From Anaerolineae bacterium (GTDB taxonomy: Bacteria > Chloroflexota > Anaerolineae > Aggregatilineales > Phototrophicaceae), in the NCBI GenBank assembly GCA_019912905.1, contig JAIOHO010000247.1:1-15495 (forward strand): a stretch of 15,495 nt of DNA, in the 5' to 3' direction. The notes under the pieces were generated by a model. It did not search any database, was not told the DNA's origin, and was given only the letters and a program-made list of their open reading frames with translations. The position numbers and the translations under genes are program-made. Shown piece by piece: positions 1-4,969 of the stretch (positions are counted from its first letter, which is position 1; every line of letters begins with the position of its first letter).

Positions 1-540
1 GTCCAACAGCACGGGAATGTCGATCGACCGGCCATTGCGCGGCGCATCCCCGCCCAGCGGTTCGACGTTGACCACCTGGCTCAGGGTCACCAGCGCCGTC
101 TGCGCCTGGCCCAGATCAACCTCATAAGCCGGGTTGACCGCCTGACCGGGCACGGCCTGCTGCGCGGCAGCGAGGGTCGCTTCCAGATCGACGCTGATGC
201 CGAGGTCCGTCAGACTCAGAGTCTGGGTACGTTCGCCACCCGTCAGTTGAATGGTCTTGTCCGCAAAGACCTGTTCCAGCCGCATCTCGGCTTTCTGGGC
301 CGATTCGCCGCCAATATTCACCCCGGCCACCGTCACCCGTTCGGGGATGCGGTCTGCGGATACGAATGCCAGCACGACCGCAAACACACAGGCCAGCGCC
401 AGCAGCAGCACCATGCCGAAGCCACCGGCCAGCGCATACGGCAGCCAGCGTCGGCGCGGGCGAACAGGCTGCGGCGGTCGAGCCGGATGCGGTTGAGAAG
501 GGCGCACAGCGGGCTGATGAAAGCGGGTCGGTGCGGACAA
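1..540 (-). CDS. VanW/YoaR-like membrane-anchored protein, N-terminal part (runs off window)
   Basis: The minus-strand frame is open from a TTG codon at 540-538 to the window edge, giving 180 codons. An in-frame TAA lies three codons upstream of that TTG, so the start must be at or after it. A TAGGT element about 9 bases upstream supports the TTG. The protein begins with a Pro/Arg-rich cytoplasmic stretch, then RRRW and one hydrophobic helix (about residues 35-60). The extracellular part opens with a VAGVNIGGE motif followed by a helix, the usual start of the putative peptidoglycan-binding (YoaR-like) domain of VanW-family proteins, and the following beta-rich sequence fits that domain. The family is membrane-anchored and thought to act on or bind the cell wall; its exact biochemistry is unsettled. 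The C-terminal part, where a VanW domain would lie, is outside the window. A different protein sharing only this N-terminal domain cannot be excluded. Confidence 0.72.
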   Translation of the reverse strand, partial: MSAPTRFHQPAVRPSQPHPARPPQPVRPRRRWLPYALAGGFGMVLLLALACVFAVVLAFVSADRIPERVTVAGVNIGGESAQKAEMRLEQVFADKTIQLTGGERTQTLSLTDLGISVDLEATLAAAQQAVPGQAVNPAYEVDLGQAQTALVTLSQVVNVEPLGGDAPRNGRSIDIPVLLD

Positions 541-685
541 AACGATTTACCTATCGGATTCATTCGGATGCAATAGTTTTAGTGTATGCACTTTCCAGCT
601 TACCCGATCAATGGGCGCAGTGCAGCCGACCTCCGTTTGACCAACGCTCCGGTTAGAAAATCCTGACGACTGCGGCGGGAGAATC

Positions 686-714
686 AAAAAGCCCCACCCG
701 TCAGGCAGAGCTTT
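686..714 (-). terminator. Intrinsic terminator after the DEAD-box helicase gene
   Basis: Read on the minus strand, AAAGCTCTGCC and GGTGGGGCTTT form an 11-pair stem around a 5-base loop, followed by a T run. Four of the pairs are G-U, so the hairpin is stable only in minus-strand RNA; the plus-strand version has A-C mismatches. It lies 25 bases past the helicase stop and separates that gene from the VanW-like gene. Confidence 0.72.
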
Positions 715-739
715 AATCGCGCCCCCAGACTACAGAGAT

Positions 740-2371
740 TTAGCGCGCACGTTCACGTTCATTAGCGCGCGCCAGCTTCATCATCTGCCCGCGAATTTTG
801 TAGTGCTTCATCTCGTGCAGCACCACGTCCACATGACTGTCGGGAATATCCAGGTAGGTTTCGTGATGCTGAATATCAATCGCGCCGATGACGCTCCCCG
901 GAATATTGGCTTTGCTGGCGATGCTGTAGACGACATCCGCCGGGCGCAGCCCATTGGAGCGGCCCACGTTCATGCACAGGCGCACCATCCCCGGCTCGTG
1001 ACTGCCATAACGACCGGATTTTTTCGCACGCTGCTGCGGCAGCTCACGCGACGACGTCACCTCGCGGATTTCTTCCAGCGGGCGCTGAGTCTGCTGGGCG
1101 CGCAGCGACTTGATGATGCCCGCCGCAACCTGCTCCGCCGAGTAGCCCATCGCCAGCAGTTCGTCCAGCAGTGGTTCATCGCTCCCATCGACATAGGTAC
1201 CAATCTGTTCCAGCAGACCCGCCTTAAAGATCGACTCGCGCCGCTGGAGCACGGTCTCGCGGTCCGGCAGTTTGCTGCGGGTGATTGGCTTGCCGATAAA
1301 GTCTTCGATCATCTTCAGCAGGCGGCGCTGACGCGGAGTCACCAGGGTGATGGCGTCGCCGCTGCGCCCGGCGCGACCGGTGCGGCCAATGCGGTGGACA
1401 TATTCGTTCGACAACTGCGGGATGTCGTAATTGATGACGTGGGACACATCGGGAATATCGACGCCGCGCGCCATCACATCGGTCGCCACCAGGATGGTCA
1501 GATCGCGGCTGCGGAAGCGCCCCACGATGCGTTCGCGTTCGGCCTGCGACAGATCGCCGTGAATGGCCGCTGCGGGATAACCGCGCATCATCAGCGTTTC
1601 AGCCAGCTCCGCCGCGCCTATTTTGGTGCGGGTGAAGATGAGCGTATTCTTCTGATTCTCGACTTCCAGCAGGCGGCTGAGGGCGGCCACCTTCTGGTCT
1701 TCCTGCACGACGTAATAACGCTGGTTGACATTCGTGCAGGTCGCTTCTTCAAATTCGACCGAGACTTGCAGCGGGTCGCGCATGTATTTTTGCGCCAGCC
1801 GCCGGATGGTGTCGGTGAACGTCGCGGAAAACAGGCTGGTCTGCCGTTCGCTGGCATCGGTCGTTTTCAGAATCAACTCGATGTCCTCGATGAAGCCCAT
1901 CTTCAGCATCTCGTCGGCTTCATCCAGCACCAGATAGCGCACATCGCGCACATTCAGTTCTTTTTTGTCGATCAGGTCGAGCGTGCGCCCGGGGGTGCCG
2001 ACGACCACCTGAACGCCTTTGCGCAGCCGCCGGATCTGGCGGTCATACGATTGGCCGCCGTAAATCGGCAGCACGCGCACGCCTATGCCGCTGCCATAGC
2101 GGTGAACCGCCTCGGCGACCTGAATCGCCAGTTCGCGCGTGGGAGTCAGGATCAGGACCTGAAGCCCGTTCGCGTCGAGATTTTGCAGTGCAGGCAGCGT
2201 AAATGCCGCCGTCTTGCCCGTCCCAGTTTGCGCCTGTCCCAGAACATCCTGACCGGCCAGCAGCGGAGGGATAGCCTGTGCTTGAATCGGGGTGGGTTCG
2301 GCATAACCGAGGGATTGCAAAGTGGTCAGAAGTTCCGGGGCCAGGCCCAGATCATGGAAGGAAGCAGTCAT
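740..2371 (-). CDS. deaD: DEAD-box ATP-dependent RNA helicase with C-terminal DbpA RNA-binding domain
   Basis: This 543-residue protein is an ATP-dependent RNA helicase, likely acting in ribosome assembly or RNA turnover in the cytoplasm. All core motifs are visible: Q-motif (residues 5-30), motif I AQTGTGKT (47-54), Ia PTRELA (77-82), Ib TPGR, DEAD (150-153), SAT (182-184), motif V ATDVMARGVDIPDV, and motif VI HRIGRTGR. The last ~80 residues (about 461-536) match a DbpA-type RNA-recognition domain, ending in a basic tail. The frame is open 50 codons further upstream, but the ATG at 2371 is preferred. It has a GGAG ribosome site five bases upstream, begins right at the Q-motif, and the strong promoter lies inside the longer frame. 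The subfamily resembles DeaD/CshA, often cold-responsive. The long antisense frame over this gene is a codon-bias shadow. Confidence 0.95.
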   Translation of the reverse strand: MTASFHDLGLAPELLTTLQSLGYAEPTPIQAQAIPPLLAGQDVLGQAQTGTGKTAAFTLPALQNLDANGLQVLILTPTRELAIQVAEAVHRYGSGIGVRVLPIYGGQSYDRQIRRLRKGVQVVVGTPGRTLDLIDKKELNVRDVRYLVLDEADEMLKMGFIEDIELILKTTDASERQTSLFSATFTDTIRRLAQKYMRDPLQVSVEFEEATCTNVNQRYYVVQEDQKVAALSRLLEVENQKNTLIFTRTKIGAAELAETLMMRGYPAAAIHGDLSQAERERIVGRFRSRDLTILVATDVMARGVDIPDVSHVINYDIPQLSNEYVHRIGRTGRAGRSGDAITLVTPRQRRLLKMIEDFIGKPITRSKLPDRETVLQRRESIFKAGLLEQIGTYVDGSDEPLLDELLAMGYSAEQVAAGIIKSLRAQQTQRPLEEIREVTSSRELPQQRAKKSGRYGSHEPGMVRLCMNVGRSNGLRPADVVYSIASKANIPGSVIGAIDIQHHETYLDIPDSHVDVVLHEMKHYKIRGQMMKLARANERERAR

Positions 2372-2385
2372 TGTGTCTCCAATAG

Positions 2386-2426
2386 AAACCCCCGCTCCGG
2401 TGGTTACGAGGATGGGGGAGGGGTTT
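2386..2426 (-). other. 5' UTR hairpin upstream of the helicase start
   Basis: In the minus-strand leader, AAACCCC (2426-2420) can pair with GGGGTTT (2392-2386), with a further 3 pairs inside. The base of the stem ends about five bases before the GGAG ribosome site of the helicase. It could modulate translation in response to temperature or helicase activity, but only the pairing is seen. Confidence 0.4.
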
Positions 2427-2446
2427 GTTCGTTGCGGAAGTAATCT

Positions 2447-2475
2447 ATGATACGAGAAATTAGGCTCAAATTCAA
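2447..2475 (-). promoter_or_regulatory. Sigma70-type promoter of the helicase gene
   Basis: On the minus strand TTGAAT (2475-2470) and TATCAT (2452-2447) are separated by exactly 17 bases. The transcript would start near 2440, leaving a UTR of about 70 bases. It lies back to back with the promoter of the dehydrogenase gene. Confidence 0.65.
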
Positions 2476-2534
2476 GATCAGGTTTGGGCTTATTACGAAA
2501 TTCATCGCGTCTGGTCCCCATTTCCTGCCCAGGT

Positions 2535-2540
2535 TATAAT
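2535..2540 (+). promoter_or_regulatory. Consensus -10 box of the dehydrogenase gene
   Basis: A perfect TATAAT lies 33 bases before the ATG at 2574, which puts the transcript start near 2547. The matching -35 region (around 2512-2517) is poor, so the promoter may need an activator or be weak. Confidence 0.45.
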
Positions 2541-2573
2541 GCGGCGACACGTTCCAAGAGTGGAGGTTTGATC

Positions 2574-3449
2574 ATGCAGCACATCGCACTCATCGGCCTG
2601 GGCATTATGGGGTCCGGCATGGCACACAACTGGCTCGACAAGGGCTACAGCCTCGTCGTCCATAACCGCACCCGCCGCAAGGCCGAACCGTTTGCCGCAC
2701 GTGGGGCACAGGTGGCGGAGACTCCCCGTCAGGCCGCCGCAAATGCCGACATCATCGTGGTCATGGTCGGTGATGACGATCAATCGCGGGCGGTCTGGTT
2801 GGGCGAGGATGGGGCGCTGGCCGGGGCACGCGCCGGGGCTGTGCTCATCGATTGCAGCACTGTGACACCCGCATGGGTGCGCGACCTGGCACAACAGGCG
2901 CATGTGAAAGGCTGCGACTTTCTCGATTCTCCCGTGACAGGCAGCAAACCGCAGGCCGCCGCTGGGCAGCTCACGCTGTTCGTGGGCGGAGATGGGGCTG
3001 TATTGGAGCGGGTGCGTCCGGCGTTGGAAGCGATCAGCCGCCAGATTCATTACATGGGGCCAACCGGCACCGGCGCGACCTGGAAACTGATCAACAATAT
3101 GATGGCGGCGGTGCAGATGGCCGCCCTCAGCGAGGGTTGGCTGCTGGCGGAAAAGGCCGGGGTCGATCTGGATCAGGCCGCCGCGCTCATCGCCGACAGC
3201 GCCTCCAGCAGCCCGCTGGTCAAGGGCAAAGTGCCGCGCCTGCACGACAACCGCTATGGCGATACCGATTTTGCCCTCCAGTGGATGCTCAAGGACGTGC
3301 GTTATGCCCTGACGCTGGCGGAGCAGTATGGCCTGCATCCCGACACGGCCCGCGCTGCCGAAGCGATCTACCAGCAGGCCGCCGACAAAGGGCTGGGCGA
3401 ACAGGATTTCGCCTCGGTCATCGAAGGGCTGCGAAGCAAAATGCAGTAG
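2574..3449 (+). CDS. Beta-hydroxyacid dehydrogenase (3-hydroxyisobutyrate/glyoxylate-succinic semialdehyde reductase type)
   Basis: This 291-residue cytoplasmic oxidoreductase reduces a small aldehyde or ketone acid, or oxidises the hydroxyacid. A Rossmann motif GLGIMG lies at residues 8-13. The second strand ends in HNRT (30-33); a basic residue rather than Asp there suggests NADP(H) preference, as in glyoxylate/succinic-semialdehyde reductases. DSPVTGS (118-124) is the substrate loop. KLINN (171-175) carries the catalytic lysine (K171) and the conserved Asn. The C-terminal helical domain has the family's FALQWMLKDVRYAL segment. Length is normal for the family. The ATG at 2574 is chosen because of a GGAGG site 7 bases upstream and because the protein then begins just before the Rossmann strand; the 30 codons upstream are not family-like. 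The exact substrate cannot be read from the sequence. Confidence 0.92.
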   Translation: MQHIALIGLGIMGSGMAHNWLDKGYSLVVHNRTRRKAEPFAARGAQVAETPRQAAANADIIVVMVGDDDQSRAVWLGEDGALAGARAGAVLIDCSTVTPAWVRDLAQQAHVKGCDFLDSPVTGSKPQAAAGQLTLFVGGDGAVLERVRPALEAISRQIHYMGPTGTGATWKLINNMMAAVQMAALSEGWLLAEKAGVDLDQAAALIADSASSSPLVKGKVPRLHDNRYGDTDFALQWMLKDVRYALTLAEQYGLHPDTARAAEAIYQQAADKGLGEQDFASVIEGLRSKMQ

Positions 3450-3486
3450 AATAAGAGCGTCAGAGTAGTTACTGTCAGGACAAATC

Positions 3487-3744
3487 ATGAATACTCTTGA
3501 GCAGGAAATCATCGAGAAGTTCCGGTCGTTGGATGAATCCTCGAAGCGCCGTGTGCGCCTGCAAATCGAACACGAAACGGGAAAAGCGGCCATCACACCG
3601 ATGTCAGTCGAGGAATGGCTGGAATGGGCGCGGGGTTTTGGGAACTATGTTCAGGAGAAATATGGCCGATTGTCGGCCAGTTCTGCGGATCTCCTGAACG
3701 AAGCCAGAGAGGAACGCCTGGATGACCTCATGGGTGGTCGCTGA
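3487..3744 (+). CDS. Putative antitoxin of a VapBC-like module
   Basis: This small acidic 85-residue protein starts 37 bases after the dehydrogenase stop, with an AGGA site about 6 bases before its ATG, and overlaps the downstream PIN-domain gene by 23 bases. The N-terminus (EQEIIEKFRSLDESSKRRV) is helical. The C-terminus (about 64-82, SADLLNEAREERLDDL) resembles the amphipathic toxin-wrapping tail of many type II antitoxins. No clear AbrB, RHH or Phd DNA-binding fold is recognised, so DNA binding is unproven. The pairing with a PIN toxin, gene order and overlap make the antitoxin role likely. Its family name is left open. Confidence 0.75.
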   Translation: MNTLEQEIIEKFRSLDESSKRRVRLQIEHETGKAAITPMSVEEWLEWARGFGNYVQEKYGRLSASSADLLNEAREERLDDLMGGR

Positions 3745-4177
3745 TTCGGGGTTGTATCTGACGATTGTGTTGCAGGAACCTCATGCCGTAAAAGCCGCCG
3801 CTCTGGTAGAAATGTGGAAACAGCTAGATCAATATGCCGCTGCGCCGTATCTTTTTCGCTACGAATTGGTATCCGTCATTCGTAAGCATATTGCACGCGG
3901 TACGCTAACTTTGAAGGATGGGCACACGGCACTTCAGGGGTTATTTCGCTATCCAGTCGAAATATTCACGGATGAGGCCCTCTTGCAGCGGGCATTTGAA
4001 TTGGCGAATTTCTACAATCGCCCCAATGCTTACGATGCGACCTATCTGGCTTTGGCTGAGCATCTGGGCTGCGAATTCTGGACAGCGGACCTCAAGCTGT
4101 TTAATGCGGTGAGCAGTCAATTGGAGTGGGTCAAGTGGATCGGAGATTATGTACCACCGCAAGAGCAGAATTCATAA
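3722..4177 (+). CDS. PIN-domain ribonuclease toxin (VapC-like)
   Basis: This 151-residue protein carries the acidic residues of PIN-domain nucleases: D8 (WVVADSGLY), E48 (FRYELV), D105 (AYDATYLALAE) and D123 (FWTADLKLF). PIN toxins cleave RNA, often tRNA, in an Mg-dependent way when freed from their antitoxin. The position after an overlapping small acidic gene supports a toxin-antitoxin pair. The ATG at 3722 has a GAGG site about 9 bases upstream; GTG at 3734 is an alternative. D8 is followed by Ser-Gly rather than the common Ala-Ser, a minor variation. The RNA target cannot be predicted. The gene is less GC-rich than its neighbours, which fits acquisition by transfer. Confidence 0.88.
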   Translation: MTSWVVADSGLYLTIVLQEPHAVKAAALVEMWKQLDQYAAAPYLFRYELVSVIRKHIARGTLTLKDGHTALQGLFRYPVEIFTDEALLQRAFELANFYNRPNAYDATYLALAEHLGCEFWTADLKLFNAVSSQLEWVKWIGDYVPPQEQNS

Positions 4178-4336
4178 CGGGGCTATAAGCCGACTGGTAG
4201 AGGATCAACGACTGTTTTGACGACACCTGCACCGCATCAACGGCAATTTGTCTATCAACTGAAACAAATCCTCAAAAGACATGGTCGTGCCTAACCTGAG
4301 TACAGTTCATTTTAGGGACAAATTAGCGGCCACCGC

Positions 4337-4383
4337 GTCTGGAGTTCAAAACTCCAGGCTACTCGGAAGCGGGAAAGCCCGCT
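4337..4383. repeat. REP-like palindromic element (two adjacent hairpins)
   Basis: GTCTGGAGTT (4337-4346) and AACTCCAGGC (4350-4359) form a 10-base inverted repeat around CAA. Nine bases later AGCGGG (4368-4373) and CCCGCT (4378-4383) form a second hairpin around AAAG. Paired short hairpins in an intergenic region are the typical layout of REP/palindromic units mobilised by RAYT (IS200-like) transposases. Whether other copies exist in this genome cannot be checked from one window. Confidence 0.5.
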
Positions 4384-4533
4384 AAACTCGACTTTATCCA
4401 TTTTCGATCAGAAAGGGTCATAATAGTTTAAATGCTGATTTTTCATCCGAAATCTGAACCTTTAAAAATCGTCAACACCTTTACCTACCTTACGAAATTG
4501 TAATTGGAAATGTCGAGCTAAATGGGCTTGGGA

Positions 4534-4614
4534 GGCGGGTCAGAGTGCCTTCAGGCACTTCCCCCGCCGCACCGGGCAGCCGGACGTTTTCAACGTCTGG
4601 CGGCTCTCTGCCCG
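4534..4614. repeat. Compound palindromic element (two nested hairpins)
   Basis: GGCGGG (4534-4539) pairs with CCCGCC (4563-4568) around an inner hairpin AGTGCC/GGCACT with a TTCA loop (4544-4559). Next, CGGGCAG (4573-4579) pairs with CTGCCCG (4608-4614). This encloses CCGGACGTT (4580-4588) paired with AACGTCTGG (4592-4600), leaving a 7-base bulge. The inner palindrome has the same GTT-NNN-AAC apex as the element at 4337, suggesting related palindromic units. It ends 34 bases before the -35 box of the metG leader promoter. Confidence 0.5.
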
Positions 4615-4648
4615 CATGATGAAATGCGTCCACTAACCCTCATTACAC

Positions 4649-4676
4649 TTGACTCCCACCTCATAACCCGTATACT
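4649..4676 (+). promoter_or_regulatory. Promoter of the metG leader
   Basis: TTGACT (4649-4654) and TATACT (4671-4676) match sigma70 boxes at five of six positions each, with a 16-base spacer. The expected start, about 7-8 bases after the -10 box, falls at 4683-4684. That is at or next to the A of the leader-peptide ATG, so the transcript should be leaderless or nearly so. Confidence 0.7.
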
Positions 4677-4683
4677 GCACGCT

Positions 4684-4767
4684 ATGAACACGTATTCAAC
4701 CACCTTCAGCATGATGGTCATGCGCACCCCGCGTCAGGACAGACGGAGGGCGCTGCCTCCTGCCTGA
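4684..4767 (+). CDS. Putative metG leader peptide with Met codon cluster
   Basis: This 27-codon frame starts at ATG 4684, which coincides with the predicted transcript start, and ends at TGA 4765-4767. No ribosome-binding site precedes it, consistent with translation from a leaderless mRNA. Residues 10-13 are Met-Met-Val-Met (codons 4711-4722), so four of 27 codons are ATG including the start. The Met cluster lies 14 bases upstream of the segment 4737-4746 that can form an antiterminator, about the distance to a stalled ribosome's leading edge. The peptide itself has no recognisable family. It is read here as a control peptide that senses charged methionyl-tRNA for the downstream methionyl-tRNA synthetase gene. 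The reading rests on position, codons and RNA structure, not on homology. A chance ORF is the alternative. Confidence 0.6.
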   Translation: MNTYSTTFSMMVMRTPRQDRRRALPPA

Positions 4768-4804
4768 AGGAAGTGGAACGATCCGCAACCGAGGCCGTCT
4801 GTCC
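4735..4804 (+). promoter_or_regulatory. Antiterminator and competing hairpin of the metG attenuator
   Basis: GGACAGACGG (4737-4746) is perfectly complementary over 10 bases to CCGTCTGTCC (4795-4804), the 5' arm of the downstream terminator. The same upstream segment also overlaps a local hairpin in which CAGG (4735-4738) pairs with CCTG (4763-4766) and GGAGG (4745-4749) pairs with CCTCC (4756-4760). Hairpin, antiterminator and terminator are therefore mutually exclusive, equivalent to the 1:2, 2:3 and 3:4 structures of classical amino-acid operon attenuators. Confidence 0.65.
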
Positions 4805-4825
4805 AACTGGGCAGGCGGCTTTTTT
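4794..4825 (+). terminator. Intrinsic terminator (attenuator) upstream of metG
   Basis: GCCGTCTGTCC (4794-4804) pairs with GGGCAGGCGGC (4809-4819) around an AACT tetraloop, 11 pairs including two G-U, followed directly by six T. No gene other than the short leader ORF lies between this terminator and its promoter, so its likely task is conditional termination before metG. Confidence 0.85.
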
Positions 4826-4833
4826 GTTGGGAA

Positions 4834-4916
4834 GTGGTCAGCTATCAGTGACCAGTTGTCAGAAAAAGCGATTGCACCGCGCAGCGTTTTTCTGATGACT
4901 GACCACTGTAAACTGG
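4834..4916. repeat. Long imperfect inverted repeat between attenuator and metG
   Basis: The segment 4843-4867 is nearly the reverse complement of 4887-4910: about 24 positions with two mismatches and two G-U pairs in RNA, with CAGAAAAA facing TTTTTCTG at the inner end. GTGGTCAG (4834-4841) can also pair with CTGACCAC (4899-4906), and CCAGTT (4852-4857) recurs inverted as AACTGG (4911-4916). The AGT/CAGT-rich arms resemble dispersed intergenic repeats or a small MITE. No transposase is encoded here. Confidence 0.6.
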
Positions 4917-4969
4917 CAACTCAACTATGTTATCATTCGCAGCATAGTGCACCGGATTAAGGAGAATCC

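Larger units (their letters stand above)
4178..4648. other. Non-coding interval between the toxin gene and the metG leader
   Basis: No convincing gene is present in these ~470 bases. The stretch around 4390-4520 is AT-rich compared with the rest of the window. The interval contains two palindromic GC-rich elements (listed separately). A frame open from 4522 to the leader stop is regarded as spurious upstream of 4684 because it runs through both arms of the palindromes and through the promoter. Confidence 0.6.

Noticed and set aside
247..656. Several short plus-strand frames at the left end
   Set aside because: They overlap the VanW-like reading frame on the other strand and show no domain or ribosome site.
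803..2443. 546-codon open frame on the plus strand
   Set aside because: It lies antisense to the DEAD-box helicase, which has all family motifs. The product is a His/Gln/Arg/Val-rich composition typical of the reverse frame of a GC-rich gene.
2502..3596. 364-codon open frame on the minus strand
   Set aside because: Antisense to the dehydrogenase gene with no recognisable domain; a codon-bias shadow.
4180..4230. tRNA-like start (GGGGCTATA, then TGGTAGAG at the right distance)
   Set aside because: The D-stem does not pair, no anticodon arm or TTCGA loop follows, and the matching 3' acceptor strand is missing. A chance match or at most a trace of a tRNA.
4522..4767. 81-codon frame ending at the leader-peptide stop
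   Set aside because: Its upstream half runs through two hairpins and the promoter; only the part from 4684 fits a transcript start. The longer protein resembles nothing known to me.
4768..4825. T-box riboswitch for metG (TGGAAC and terminator present)
   Set aside because: The T-box core is not matched (TGGAACGATCCGC, and the base after TGG would not fit a tRNA-Met end with A73), and only about 85 bases separate the promoter from it, too few for Stem I.
4914..4936. Second promoter just upstream of metG (TATCAT at 4931-4936)
   Set aside because: There is no acceptable -35 box at 16-18 bases. It remains a weak possibility that would weaken the attenuation model, so transcript mapping should test it.
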